Positions 1 through 13,075 of a stretch of DNA of 64,000 bases are shown piece after piece; the stretch's first letter is position 1; each line of letters begins with the position of its first letter. Below the pieces are notes generated by a model that saw only the letters and a program-made list of their open reading frames with translations, was not told the DNA's origin and searched no databases. The stretch covers positions 2,533,803-2,597,802 of the forward strand of contig NC_087380.1 in the NCBI RefSeq assembly GCF_963675165.1, read 5' to 3'. A program made the translations under genes and the position numbers. Origin of the DNA: Halichondria panicea (taxonomy: Eukaryota > Porifera > Demospongiae > Suberitida > Halichondriidae).

Positions 1-3000
1 CTAGTGCTATCAACAAATGCCACGGCCATCTTCCCAGCACACTGCTCATCGTATGGCGCTTGTTCTCCATTGCTATTAGCAGCTCCTATCCCAATAGTGT
101 AGATACTGTTGCAATAGCCATCAGCAGCACATGAGTCTCCCATGTGTCCACCATTGCCGGCAGCAAACACGAAAATGGTTCCTTTGCCCTGACGACCCTA
201 CAGTAAATATCATCATGCCTGTGTATATCACTAGCAGAAAGTGAAGGGTGCACTTAACACCATGAATATCGACACTATATAGCCACTAAATTGTTGAGTC
301 AAGAGGAAACATGTATATACTCCCAAGTAATACTTATAAATAATAGTTAGACACTGTTTAGGAAGTTTCTACATGATTTAGAAGCCCAAAGGGCTGGTTG
401 TAGTATCCCAAACGCAGTGAGCGTTCCACTAGCCCTGAGGACTTCTAAATCATGTGGAAACTTCCTAAACAGTGTCTAAGCATTATAGATCATAGCAACC
501 ATGAGTATTTAGCCAATCCGATTTGAATGTTCTTATCTAATCTTTGCTACAAGTGAAGTACATGATTTTCTAAGTAAGTAAGTACATGATTTTCTACATG
601 ATTTTCTAAGTAGGATAGAACACTTCATTTAGCCAATCAAATTGCAGTATTTATGGCTAATTTTATATAGAAAAACTGTTATGGAGGTGTCGATTGAATT
701 TAGATTCTGAGCGTAGTGAGGGTACTATACATGTGCCCTTGAGGTATTAAATCACGTGGACACCAACAAAACTTATTTAGTGCGCATGCATGCGCAAACC
801 TTTCCTCAAGGCTTGACAACAATTAACTTGGATACTATAAATTATAGGCATACTGTATAAGTGTCATAGTATATATATACCTACCTCTCTGAGGCACTTC
901 AGTTTCGCATGATCTTACATGCAGTCATGCTTAATACCAATAATATTATACTTGTATATTTAATTGCATGGATATCGTATAGCACATCAGAACGTACAGT
1001 TCTTGCAGCTGACTCAAGTACTTGAGAGAGCAGTTCTCCAGGTTGTTCAGCAGCTCCACCGTCGTCAGATGGTCCCCAGCTGCTGCTAAATATATGAATC
1101 TTGTCTGTCATGTGACCGAGTGCACTAGCCTCTGTGATGTCAGTTACAGCTAGTCCTAGCAATCGTATGCCTATATATACATGGAATTGTATACGGTATT
1201 AATTTACATGGTCCTCACAAAATACAATGTGTTAGCATTAATTGTATAGTACCGTATAGCACAACATTTTCGAAGATCTTAATTTATTTCGCTGTTTTCG
1301 TGGGTTAGCAATCTTCTCACAAAAATTAAGTCCCACGAAATGCACAGCTAATGGAAGACATGCACAACCGCGAAATTTATTCAACGAATTGCTTTTACCT
1401 GCCATTTCACAAAATTTAAGTGCTTCGAAAATTTAGCGCTATAAGGGTCATCATTTTGGGGAGGAAGCTGAGTATTTTGGGAGTATACTAACAGTAACTG
1501 TTGCAATTTAATGTTTAGCTTTGTAGAGCTTCATATAAGTTTTATGCATAATAAATTTCAGTGCATGAGCATTTCCTGTGAATGCAAGAGGACTATTACC
1601 AGTGATCCGACTGTTGTAGGCAACTCCCACTCCACAGTGTGAGTTGCTCTTTGCCATGGCGATCTCTCCCGCACAATTAGTCCCGTGAGATTCCCGATAC
1701 CCAAAGCCATCAACGTCTGGGAAAGGATTGCCGTCACTATCCACAACATCGGCTTGAATGGAAGAGTCCTGGTATAAGTATCGGTAAAAATTATCAACCA
1801 AGGCAAAGTTATGATAGCAGATCTTAATTGTAGATAGAGAGTATCATTGCACCAAGGGCGTATAAAAGAAGAGAGGGCATGCAACTCCACTATCAGTGCA
1901 CGTAGCTAGCAGAGTTCAAACGTGGGCAGAGGATGGTGTGCATTTGCATGAGTGCTAAAAATAGAAATTTCTATTTTTAGCATTTCATGCACATTCATCC
2001 GCCCACGTTTGAACTCTGCTCATTTGCTGTTGCATGCACTCTTCTTTTATACGCCCTTGGTATTATCAATGTGTGTATATACGGTAATAACATATAGTAA
2101 TCTAATGCCTTACTTACATAGTTTGCTCTCAGATCAGAGTGAGTGTACTCCACCCCTGCATGGAAATGAAAACAACCATAGCGTCAAGTTTAAAACAATA
2201 TCAGGGTACATACCGTCATCCACAATGGCTACCACACTACCACATCCTGTTATTCCCTGTAGCCACGCCCTCTCCACATTCAAGTCTCTGCCACCAGACG
2301 CTGCAGGCAGCTGGTTATCGTTTAACTATAGCAAGAAGTTAATCATGAACAATCAGTTAGTACAGTAGCTGTTACATTAGCTTAATATAGTACCTGCACT
2401 GTTTAGCTATAACAAACAATAAATTAAATGACAGGTAACAGTATAGACTATCGCTAAATCCGGCTCTCTGAAGTACGGTCACCTCGATATACTGGTTGTT
2501 TCGTTTATCACGGATTGCTAGCTTGATTTTTACTGCACAAAACTCGCCCTGAAATGCGGCCACTCGCTATTCCATATACTATAGTCAGTTCTGGCTGTCC
2601 CAATGTATTTACGGCCTGATATGATGTTTTGGGTATGGTTTGGCAGATAAAATTGGTTAAATAGAGAGAATCATTCTTTACGAGACAGAATCGCAATTAA
2701 TATTCAAGGTATATATAGGAACCGCTTTAGTCGTGGCTAATTTCTATAGCCACCTCGCTATTCCAGCTGAACTGCATGCACTTTCCCAAGGGGTGGACCG
2801 GATTAAAGAGAGTCTACTGTATAATTAACCCTACCAGTTGCCATTGAGTGTTCCATTGTGGGTCACTGGGCACAGAGTATCCCTTCTTGACCATCTTCTT
2901 CAGCTCTTGCTGCTTCACATATCCAACCTGTACGTATTATATAGCTGTGTGTACTAGAACTGAAATGGGTGCATGACAAACTCGAAATTAGAACAACCAC

Positions 3001-3858
3001 ATTGGGCATTACCGTCTAGAAATTAAAAAGTTCATACAGGAACAGGCAATCTGATCGGTTGTAGAGGTACAACTTATAAATTTGATTGGCTAGAGCTTAC
3101 TGCTGTTATGATCTTAACTGTTCTTATTCACAATTCCTGTTCTGTTCTGTTGTTTATATGTTAAAATCTAGACACTTGAGGTTTTTGGGTAGAAAACCCT
3201 CACTGCACGCGTTCCACGTGTAAAATCTCTAATACGTAGTACGTAGCCAGTGTATATTAACAGTGTACGTGTAGCTATAACAATGTAATATCCTTGACAA
3301 TATCCACATAGCAACAATGGAATTATGAGATGAGCTAGTCACTTCACGTGCACACTCACAATACTCTCACTCTCCATAGCAACAATGCTGCATGTCACAT
3401 GCACACTCACATTACTCTCACTCTCCAGAGCCTGACTGAGATGGTAGACAGGCAGACCACCGAGGCTTCTCTTCCCAAGCAAAGTGTGCTCAGGCATCAC
3501 AAAGTGGTACATGTCCTTGAGGAGATCTGGGCTCACCTACAGCCAACGAGTTGGAGCACATTGAGACTGAGTAGTATCAAGTCTAGCGGACTATAAAGAT
3601 ATACATAGTTAAATCTCAAGGTGCTGACGGTTAGCGACTCTATGTCACTTAAGGCGTATAGATACATAGCTAGTAACTAATGTCTATTGACTATGAAGTT
3701 ACCAGGCCTAAATTGGTGAAGCCATACTTTGCAGCAAGCTGGTCAGCAGCTTCTGCTCCTCCCTCCACTGCCACTGCCCAGCTGTTGGTGTAGGCCCTGG
3801 CTTCACCTCCAGAGAATGTGGCTGTTAGCACCAACATCAGAGACACTGCTTGCAACAT
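1..3858 (-). CDS. furin/kexin-like proprotein convertase, N-terminal part, cut by window edge (gene A)
   Basis: Subtilisin-family secretory endoprotease that would cleave precursors after basic residues. Exons read on the minus strand: 3703..3858 (ATG, signal peptide), 3411..3536, 2835..2927, 2214..2325, 2118..2155, 1600..1768, 998..1170 and 1..197 (truncated). The start gives a hydrophobic leader (MLQAVSLMLVLTATFSG) followed by a convertase prodomain with the internal site GKRSLGG, then KKMVKK just before the mature domain. The catalytic Asp (AIVDDG), the His (ESHGTNCAGE) and the oxyanion Asn (AAGNGG) are present; the Ser exon lies outside the window. Exon sizes and phases match the neighbouring complete paralogue closely, so this is a tandem duplicate. 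Introns hold foldback elements at 347-479, 1250-1446 and 1851-2061. No frame break is visible in the exons seen. Family assignment is firm; substrate is unknown. Confidence 0.85.
347..479. mobile_element. foldback MITE-like palindrome in an intron of convertase gene A
   Basis: The ends are near-perfect inverted copies: TTAGACACTGTTTAGGAAGT at the left and its reverse complement ending at 479, with the match continuing through ACATGATTTAGAAG. The loop is about 55 bases. No coding capacity. I saw no clear target-site duplication. Confidence 0.65.
1250..1446. mobile_element. CCGTATAGC-type MITE-like element, degenerate copy
   Basis: Starts TACCGTATAGC and ends in a degenerate reverse complement (AGCGCTATA), with several internal CGAAA/TTTCG inverted stretches. 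It resembles elements at 42631-42838 and 56693-56913, which have cleaner ends. It lies in the intron between exons 6 and 7 of convertase gene A. Confidence 0.45.
1851..2061. mobile_element. 211-bp foldback MITE
   Basis: The left arm beginning ACCAAGGGCGTATAAAAGAA is matched by its reverse complement at the right end. The inner part is also an almost perfect hairpin, with GCAGAGTTCAAACGTGGGC on the left answered by GCCCACGTTTGAACTCTGC. It fills most of the small intron between exons 5 and 6 of convertase gene A. Confidence 0.7.
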
Positions 3859-4343
3859 GTCACCATAATTTCAAGCCTGATTTCAAGCCACCAGCTGTGC
3901 TATCCAGCCCCACCCATTTTCTTTGCGGCGCATGCGCATTGCTTTTCTTTTCTATTCACAACGCTGCAACAAGATTTGATGCTATCACTTACCACTTGCA
4001 CTCCTATCAAATTATGATCATTGTCTGCACAGTAAGACTGCACGGCCATTATTTACATACATGTAGACTATATAATCATGCAGTATATATACGTATATAC
4101 TCATACACTCATAGAGGGTATATAGTTTAACTTTTGGGCAAAGAAGGATTTCTGATGGATCATTTCTGAAGTTATAAAATAGCTAAACAAATTGCCTATT
4201 GATTAGTACTCATTCTGATAGCAGCTCTGCTAATAAAACGGCAGGTAAATATATGCTAAAAACATAATTACATTGCATGGCTATAGCTTATTATAGTCTA
4301 CCACATCAGTTTGCATGAACAGAACTGTTTCTTCAAACTAGAA
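3859..4343. other. intergenic gap between tandem convertase genes
   Basis: Lies between the start codon of convertase gene A and the stop codon of the upstream convertase gene, both on the minus strand. It must hold the promoter of gene A. I see no TATA box at a convincing distance, no RNA gene and no credible ORF. Confidence 0.6.
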
Positions 4344-7300
4344 CTACATGGAACCCAACCACAGAGAGAGGAGTCCTATGAAGATAGTCAGCATGGTGAA
4401 CGAACTGAGGACAACAGCACCGCCTAGTACACACGCCACTTCCGGAATATCATCATCGTAGCAATAGTTGTTTCGTTGAATAAAGTTCTGAGGGCAAGAT
4501 CCGATACACTCCCGTGTCGTAGCATTACGTTGATAGCGACAAGCATCGCAATACTGAGCCCCCGATGCTGCACAGCCTTTGTTGAAGTCACAGCTCTCGT
4601 GGCACTGATTGGGGATTCGACTGACAGCTTCGGGTGTGTTGACAGTACCGTAAAACGTTATGCCATGGGCGATCACATAAACGGTACCACGTACAAAATT
4701 GTTTCTATTCAGTACGGTCAGAGTCCATGAACCACTTGGATTTTCTCCCCAGAAATGGATGGATGAAAATCGGAATTTAATATATCCAACGGTTGTTAAA
4801 TCGCGAAGTCGATATGGCAGAATGATTGATTTGGTTGTGGAGGGAGAATTGAGCTCCACTTGAATATTGCCCCGATACGGACCACGATTGACTGTCTCCG
4901 TTGTGTCTCCTTCTTCGTAAAAGTAATTGTTATCCGGGGTGGCATCACGGAAAGAGAGAGTGAGTTCCACCACAACGTGCTCAAGATAACGAATGTCCGA
5001 TGTGTACGTAGGGTAAATAAACAACCGATCATTTGGTCCTTCGGCCACTCTAGAGTTATATAGATTTGAAAAAGTTTAACATTTAGAATTTAAAAAACTT
5101 ACCCTGTGCTAGTTGAAGGTACAATAGTGTGAATCTATTGTTCGGGCACGCTGATCCAGTTCCGGGCACGAGTAACTAGTGCCTCTGCGTCTAGAGCACC
5201 AAATCCAAACTTGTGACTGACCCTCAGCGATGGAGTGGCACCATTTGTAAACCAGTCCCCGTTGACTAGGATGTCACGATTGGAGGTGTATGCAATTAGA
5301 TACTGTACATCCCGCCAGGTCAGGTCATTACTGCATGGGTAGAGAGCATGCAATCGTATGATGGGTATAGTGATTAAATCATTAATTTTGTAGCTCTGTC
5401 GGGATAAACTATACTAAACAATGGAGATTTATGCTATATTTCTTTTAGTACACAAAACACGCTTATAGCTAAGCTATATATACACCATAATAATAAATAC
5501 ATAGTAACTTACTTTGCTTCCAACATGAGTGCAATGATCCCCGAAGCCAGGGGTGCTGCAGCACTAGTACCATCAAAGTTGTTGATACAACCGTCTCTAG
5601 TACTTGTAGTTGTCTATGGGATAAGGAAATTCATATAGGCATAGCGTATATATACAGAGGATTTCAGATTGGTTGGTAGAAGATAAAAGTTGAAGTGCAG
5701 TCAACATGACCACTAATTGCATTAGTAGGACAGTGTGTGGTTATGATTGAGTGCATGCACTTCAACTTTTAACTTCTGCCAACCAACTTGAAATCCTCTA
5801 TAGTACTAGCTGTCAGAATATGCAGTTCGATCTGCTCACAACAGAACTGATTGTGATTTTGATATAATTATACTAGAGTATAGTATTGACAGTTTCTTTC
5901 ATAAAAAATATACGGCCTGGTGCGTGTCTATTGCATGCTTGCACACTATGAGTCTGAAGCCAGAATAATTATATAGGCCTTCATCTACCAGTACAGAACC
6001 AATTAAGCTCAACCATATGACTATCGTATAGGTAGATGAGGCCTATATATTCTGGCTTCAGACTCATAGTGTACAAGCCGTCTTGACCAATATATATACC
6101 GTACTCTACCGATATTACGCCCACGTCCGAAATTACGCCCACCCCCACTTTTAAGTGAAAGTTCTTGCATAGGCTAATTTGCCTCGAGAATACGCCCACC
6201 AGGAAGTGTATTGAGCAGTTGTCAGAAAAGGTTTAGCAGTTTCTTGTGTAAGCTGGTTAGCTCTGAATATATAGCTAGCTATAGCTAGATCCTATTTGCA
6301 AGTATAAGAGACACAGGACAAGGACAATCTTCTCTGAATCTCTGTTGAAGACTCTGACAGTGACCTTCTGATGCAGAATCTTGACTTGTATACCTTCTTT
6401 ATACCTAGCTATACGTTACCTATGCATTACCATGTTCGCTGTATTTATTGTATTTCAAGAGAGCTGGCAGGCCTCAAACGCAGACAGAAAAGACCTACAT
6501 GTAGTTTCTTAATGAGTGGGCGTAATTTCGAAGCAAACACCTGGGTGGGCTTAATTTCTGCTTTTTTCGAAATTAAGCCCATCACACCTGTAGCTGCTTT
6601 GTAGCATGCAATTAGGGTGGGCGTAATCTCGGTAGAGTACGTAATAGAGGCTAAAAGCCACAGTTAGCTAGCTAGCTAGCTGAAACAGCTGCAGCAAAAA
6701 GATTTGGGGGGTTCCCCCATGTATATAATCTGCAGCAAGACTAAGTGCATGCACACTATCACTCATGCATGCAATAGACATGCACCAGGCCGTATATTTT
6801 TTCCAAAATCGGCCTGAGAACAAGGCTACAGCCTAGCGTAAAAAAGAATTCACCCTTTCCACACAAGCCATTTACACACACTCACCACAAATTGCTCCTG
6901 ACTAGTGCTATCAACAAATGCCACGGCCATCTTCGAAGCACACTGCTCATCGTATGGCGCTTGTTCTCCATTGCTATTAGCAGCTCCTATCCCGATAGTG
7001 TAGATACTGCTGCAATAGCCATCAGCAGCACATGAGTCTCCCACCGCTCCACCATTGCCGGCAGCAAACACGAAAATGGTTCCCTTGCCCTGGCGACCCT
7101 GTAGAGAATATGAAAATAAACATGCATAATTTTATATAGTCAACACATTCACAGCATGCATTGAGCATGTATACATTTTTGTTGATGTGTTTTAATCATG
7201 CACTATGCATGTAGCAGAATTAAAGTGTTAATAACTCAAAGGGGGGGGGGCATTACTACTATATAGTTTAGACACATTATGTAGCAAATATGCATGACTG

Positions 7301-10300
7301 AATTATCAAAACATGTTCTTCTTTGACTCAGTATATATGCGCATGCAGTATAGCAGAACGTACACTTCTTGCTGCTGTCTCGAGTGCTTCAGAGAGCAGT
7401 TCTCCAGGTTGAACAGCAGCTATACCGTCATCAGGTGGTCCCCAACTGTTGCTGGATATATGAATCTTGTCTGTCATGTGACCAAGTGCCTTAGTCTCTG
7501 TGATGTCAGTCTGTCCATTTAATTCTAGCAACCGTATGCCTACACGGAAATTCCAATATATACATTGTCTTACATAATGCTCAAATGAATGCCCTGTCAA
7601 ATATAATGGTTTTCTATGAACATGCATGTCATTCTAAATGTGGCAGCAATTGTGGAAATGTCAATTTTAATCCTGAAACACCATAGCCTTGTTCCTAGGC
7701 CTTCCTTTTCTTGCTGATGAAGGCAGTAAAAAACGAAATGACAACATGAGGCAGTAAAGAAATTGATTCTACGACGTCTATATATACATATTTCTTTATT
7801 CCTCCAATTAATCCCATGCATATTTTATCTTATTGTGATGAAAACAGAAGAGCCCGCATGTGCATGTGCAGGCTATAATGATAGCACCCAAACCGCACAC
7901 AAATGTTCAAAAGATTAATTTGTAGAGGCCTGCTGTACATAAAAGACACACCTGTGATCTGACTGTTGTAAGCCACCCCCACTCCGCAGATTGTATTGTT
8001 TTTTTCCATGGCGATCTCTCCCGCACAGCTAGTCCCGTGAGATTCTGGAATCCCGTTGCCATCGTTGATCGGGAAAGGATCGTTATCACTACTAGTATTA
8101 GTTACATCGGCTTGAAAGAAGGAGTTCTGGTATGTGAACAAAATTATCGATCTAATGATCAATGCATAGTTACAGCAGATAATAAGAGTATAGTTGGTTA
8201 TAGATTTGACCGTGCTTTTGCACTTAGTTTTTGTTGGTACACACTTTTGTGTACCCAATTAAATATTTCGAATCGCATTGTATAATCGTAGAGCTCAAAT
8301 GGTGACGCATGCATTGCGCTATGTTTAAACTGTATGATAATCTAAATACAGAGAAGGAAACAATTATAATTAACTCGCTATACGGTATCAATGCGTTGCA
8401 GCTACAATACCTTTACTTACATAGTTTCCTCTTAAGTCTGGGTGAGTGTAATCCACACCTGCATGGGAATGAGTCATGTTTGATGATATAGTATCAGGTT
8501 AGACATACCGTCATCCACAATGGCTACCACACTGCCACACCCTGTTATCCCCTGTAGCCACGCCCTCTCCACATTCAAGTCCCTGCCACCAGACGCTGCA
8601 GGCAGCTGGCCATCGTTCAACTATAGCAAGAAGTTCATCATGAACATTCAGTTAGTACATGCAGTAGCTTAAGTAGTGTGCTATGCAAGCTACGAGAATG
8701 GTTCCGGAAGTTCTAAATTATTCATGTTGTGTGGGTAGCCATACAGTGCAACCGTACTGTGTGATGTCATACGTGATGCCATAGGAATGTATAATAGTTA
8801 TTTTAGAAGCATAAGGTATACGTGAGATCGAGTAAACTAAAGATTATAATATGAAGCCGGTGCTCTCGTGAACGATTGATTGATTTCACTTATAACACTT
8901 CAGGTAGACCAGACCCCAGGGGTATCATGACACCATCATTTTTACCTAGCAACTGACCACCCCCACTAATTTAGCAATTGTTTACTAGTGACTAAACAAG
9001 TGCATGTTCCCAGTGTTCTCACAGAAACATGGTTCAAAAACAGAAACTGGTATATAAATGTCTGTTAGGTCCTATCGCGGCAGACGCTCTTTCCCGGGAA
9101 AATGTTTTTTCCACTACACGTACACACCACACAGTTTACAAGTTCAATGGTGGCTAATGATGTCCACTGCTGTGCTAATGAAAGCACCACGGGTGCTCAT
9201 GCCTGGGTGGAGGCACCAAAGCTTTATGGCCCCCCAAAATCCTGGCTACGCCCCTGTACTGCATGCGCATATAGCTCCAACCCAGAAGAGGTACGACACG
9301 TGTGCCTCGATTACGCAATTAGCCTCTGCAATAAACATTGAGTGTGGGCGGATAATTGGGCATAATTACGCCCACGCTCAAGGTTATTGCAGTGGCTAAT
9401 TGCCTAATTGAGGCACGCCTGTCATCCAACCCAGTATGCACAGCAAATTTGTTCCTTTTTATCGGTTGCCATGTCGCCTCAAGGCGGGGTTAAGAGGGGT
9501 ATTCATCTTAAGGTGGGTATGGGCATAAATTAATCTAAAAAAAGCATTAGTCATACATTTTGTATATAAATTATACATCATTGTACTATCATACCAGTTG
9601 CCATTGAGTGTTCCATTCTGGGTCACTGGGCACAGAGTATCCCTTCTTAACCATCTTCTTCAGCTCTTGCTGCTTCACATATCCAACCTGTATAAATATT
9701 GTACGAGTCATTGTGGTCAGACATCAAAGGAGTCAATGTAGTGCTCTTGTAAATACAGTTAGTACATGCGCCTAATTTGACACTGGTGCTTAATATTGGT
9801 GCAGTAGCTATAGACTCTCACAATTCCGGCTCTCTGAAGTACGGCCACCTCGGCCATTTTGTTTAGCACGGCTGCTAGCTAGAGGTTTGCTGCATAAAAC
9901 TCTTGCCCTGAAATGCGGCCAGTACTCGCTATATATTCCGTATACTAGCCAGTACTGGCTGCCCCAAACTTTTAATACGGCCGGATATGACGTTTTGGGT
10001 GTGGTTTAGCAGAAAAAAGGGCATACTGATTCATTATTCTCAAGACAGAACTGCGATAAGGTAGTTTTTTTGCCGTGGCTATTTTATGAAATGTGGCCAC
10101 CTCGCTATTCCGGCCATGCAAACTGTACGGTCCCAAGGGTGACCGGATTAACGAGAGTCTACTGTTATAGCAGAGGAGGTTGGAAGGATGAAGGATGTTG
10201 AGATCACACGCAAAAAGAGCAATTAAAAACTATAAATGCTATTTTTGTGTCTAGTCAGCAGTTTAAGATATCAAGAGCTAGAGATAGCAGTAAGATCTAG

Positions 10301-11749
10301 AGGATTTATCATTACCTACATGCCATACTCCTGTTCAATCCAGGAAGAGAAGCCTCATCTCCAAAGATCTAGTAGTTTGGCTAGGAGAAACCTTAGTAGA
10401 GATTTTAAATCAGCAGTATCGATGTACGCACATGCAGCGGAAGAAGCCATACTGCTCATTTTTCCTTGATGGCCTAGTAGCACAGACTCAGCATATTCAG
10501 TATAATATTCAGCATTATTTGTTCTGGTTTATTTGTTCTGGTTTTGTAGCTGCACTATATCCTTTGTAAATCACCAGGCATACATACCCAGGTGGTCAAT
10601 ATGTGGGTATTTGCGGTATAATTATATGAAATATGTGGTCTACTAATGGGTTAACCTACTAAGAAATGCGGAATGAATTACAACCGAGGCCATTAATTCA
10701 AGCTCAAATGTCATTGGCTGCTAACATACATGACAACAGTATGACGCATGGACTATTTTACGCAATAAGTATACGTTACTGTGTACCAGAAATGCAATCC
10801 ATATGCATGGGGGTGTGAGTGGCTGGCCATGATTTAAACGTATGGGGCACATCGGTATAGCATTAAGCAAACAAGTATCATCACACTAATTAATTCGTAT
10901 GGATAAGAAATTATGAGAGTGTGGGAAGGCTGAACCTGATTTAATTATTGGGACACATCAGTGTGTATAGCATTAAGTAAACCGACGTAATTGAACCTAC
11001 GAATTATGTATGATTTATGTATAGGTACTTATAACTGCATGCATGCATGTGTATCAGAAATCATATAAGGGAGTAGTGTGGGAAGGCTACTATGATTCAA
11101 TTATTATGGAATGTGTGGGGCATTGTTTTAACATGAAGTAAGAGTTAATTACTCTTATTCTTATCTATACTCTTGCACAAGGTATTATAGAAACGTAGGC
11201 ATGCAGCATTACAGTGCACACCTATCTATATACACAGCAACAATGTTAAGAGCTGAGCTAGCCACACACTGACTCACATTACTCTCACTCTCCAGAGCCT
11301 GACTGAGATGGTAGACTGGCAGACCACTGAGGCTTCTCTTCCCAAGTAAAGTGTGCTCAGGCATCACAAAGTGGTACATGTCCTTGAGGAGATCTGGGCT
11401 CACCTACAGCCAAAAATATCTTGATATCTAGTTACCTATATATAATAAATTAGCTATAGTCTAGACCGTATCTGTATTACACATGCACTCAAGGTGCAGC
11501 ACGCAGACGGCGTACATACTATATAGATCTAGATCGAGGTATGTCTAGCTACTGTGTAGACCTCAATGCAGGTAGATCAAACAGAAAGCTTACCAAGCCT
11601 AAGTTGGTAAAACCATATTTTGCAGCAAGCTGGTCAGCAGCTTCTGCTCCTCCCTCCACTGCCACTGCCCAGCTGTTGGTGTAGGCCCTGGCTTCACCTC
11701 CAGAGAATGTGGCTGTTAGCACCAACATCAGAGACAATGCTTGCAACAT
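4344..11749 (-). CDS. furin/kexin-like proprotein convertase, full gene with one in-frame TAG (gene B)
   Basis: Type I membrane serine endoprotease of the secretory pathway. Exons: 11594..11749, 11278..11403, 9595..9687, 8509..8620, 8421..8458, 7952..8126, 7364..7539, 6886..7098, 5513..5613, 5103..5330, 4344..5049; total 2124 nt, a multiple of three. Order: signal peptide (1-22); prodomain with internal GKRSLSG and a KKMVKK cleavage site; peptidase S8 domain with Asp near residue 161 (AIVDDG), His 205 (ESHGTSC), Asn 307 (AAGNGG) and Ser 380 (DGTSAAAP); P domain (GENPSGSW); Cys-rich juxtamembrane segment; TM; very short tail. The triad is intact. A TAG at 5135-5137 follows VPEQ, between the S8 and P domains, while frame and splicing stay open on both sides. 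It may be an assembly error, a nonsense allele, a read-through site or a broken gene. The long introns (5614-6885, 8621-9594, 9688-11277) hold only foldback elements and unremarkable sequence. Confidence 0.85.
5656..5803. mobile_element. foldback MITE in intron of convertase gene B
   Basis: Inverted ends AGAGGATTTCA at the left and TGAAATCCTCT at the right, followed inward by matching arms (TTGGTTGGTAGAAG and its complement, AAAAGTTGAAGTGCA and its complement). It is non-coding and sits in the intron between exons 8 and 9. Confidence 0.65.
5903..6802. mobile_element. 0.9-kb nested foldback element in convertase gene B intron
   Basis: Outer ends are inverted copies: AAAAAATATACGGCCTGGTG at the left and its complement ending near 6802, continuing into TGTCTATTGCATG. 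Inside are a second hairpin at about 5945-6075 (ACACTATGAGTCTGAAGCC and its complement) and a third inverted pair around the CCGTACTCTACCGA-type sequence at about 6100 and 6630. No protein of recognisable type is encoded. It looks like one foldback element inserted in another. Confidence 0.6.
9302..9417. mobile_element. foldback MITE in intron of convertase gene B
   Basis: Imperfect palindrome: GTGCCTCGATTACGCAATTA at the left is answered by TAATTGCCTAATTGAGGCAC at the right. The inner arms are TGCAATAA and TTATTGCA around GTGGGCG/CGCCCAC. It is non-coding. Confidence 0.55.
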
Positions 11750-12229
11750 GTCACCAGAACTTCAAGGTGGTATAGATCTAGATATAGATCTAGAGTCTAG
11801 CTAGCTAGAGTGAGTAATGTTTATATAGTGCAATAGGCCAAGCCCCGCCCATTTTCCTGGTTGATGTCATGTAAAGATAAAAATAAAATTGCATGCCTGA
11901 TTGCCTATTATCATTTAGGTGTTGTACGTTTGGTTTGTTATAGATCTAGTTTTATAGTTCTGTTTGTTGTATATATACTTTCTGTCTTGTGTGAGTATAC
12001 CGTATAGCGGAAATTTTCGATAAATGGCTCTAGTAAAGCCTTCAGGAAATGTTCGAGGTTGTGATTATTATTTGCCAAGAAATACACCCATGCACCAACA
12101 AGCTTTGCATCCCAGTTTTTAATTTTCACGTTAACTACTCTGCCCTCAAAAAACTCGAAAATGTATAGTCTATACCGCGCGAATTTATGATTGTCTGTTA
12201 GCTATATCCAGCTTTCAGACATAGCTATA
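11750..12229. other. intergenic region between convertase gene B and the receptor cluster
   Basis: Upstream of the minus-strand convertase start and before the first receptor relic on the plus strand. It contains a degenerate CCGTATAGCGG-type element at about 11998-12182, with a clear left end and a poor right end. No credible gene is seen. Confidence 0.5.
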
Positions 12230-12239
12230 CATACAGAGC

Positions 12240-12930
12240 TCAGAATCAAACCAGTCCTGCATATCATGTTGTGTGCATGGTGTGATATCGGGACCAATGC
12301 TCAGGAGTTCACTGATATATAGCTGAGAACAAAATTTCTTTCTCAACAGTCAAAACATATTCAGCTGATCAGACTATCGAAGTTCTAGCTGGTGACGTGA
12401 TTGCATGGTGCTTGCATATATATACGACCCTCCTATAATGAGGGAGGGTTGTCCGGTTTCAGAGTGCAGCTGCATGCATGGGCATAGTTGGGTAACAAGC
12501 TGGTTCCAATTGATTCCTGATAGCATTAGCTCAAGATGTGGTAATTCAGCTGTTCCTAATTCTGTTTTAGTGGGTCTCAGTAGATTTTAGTGATCCTGCA
12601 AATAGAGATTAATTGTTTATACCACAATAAACCGTAATAACAATTCGATCCTTTACTAACTACCACACCAGTCCTCCAGCTGTGACTATATAGACATGCA
12701 GTTGTACAATATCGGAAACCTTTACCTCAACAGTTACTATACTCTATATACCCGCTGTTGAAACTTCTTCTGGGATATCAATATTTCTATCCCCAATTAG
12801 TTCAGTTGTGATTGCAGCATCGGTGACATCAACTGTTAGTCCAATAACACCAATTGCTATGTCCGCAATGTACACCGTGGCTATAGCAACATCGGAAGTA
12901 GTCTCCAGTAGCATCATCCATTGCAAGTGG
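12240..12930 (+). pseudogene. decayed relic of a six-Cys receptor ectodomain and stalk
   Basis: Nucleotide resemblance to member VI of the receptor cluster is plain. Sequence near 12290-12600 parallels its ectodomain exon (CCAATGCTCAGGAGTTCACT, then GCTGGTGACRTGATTG and the AYIYDPP-like stretch). Sequence near 12660-12900 parallels its Ser/Thr-rich stalk exon (CCTTACCTCAACAGTT, ATCAACTGTTAGTCCAATAA). About 200 bases of the ectodomain are missing and several stops interrupt the frame. Only a degenerate relic remains, marking the left edge of the cluster. Confidence 0.75.
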
Positions 12931-13075
12931 TTTAAACGTCCTGCATTAATTAGAAACAACAATTATAATTTTGTAATGTCTACGTCCTATAATTGTTAAA
13001 CACAGCACACAACTGACACACGACATAATTAACGTTATTGTTCTCTGCACATGCAATCAACTTTAATAGTGTAAC

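Noticed and set aside
2139-2368. Plus-strand ORFs over the convertase exons
   Set aside because: Shadows of minus-strand exons at 2118..2155 and 2214..2325, which carry the catalytic Asp motif.
9058-9399. 113-codon plus-strand ORF
   Set aside because: It runs into a foldback element and has no conserved feature; treated as chance.
10236-10469. Plus-strand 77-codon ORF inside the convertase intron
   Set aside because: No recognisable motif, no splice support, and it lies in a long intron of an opposite-strand gene.
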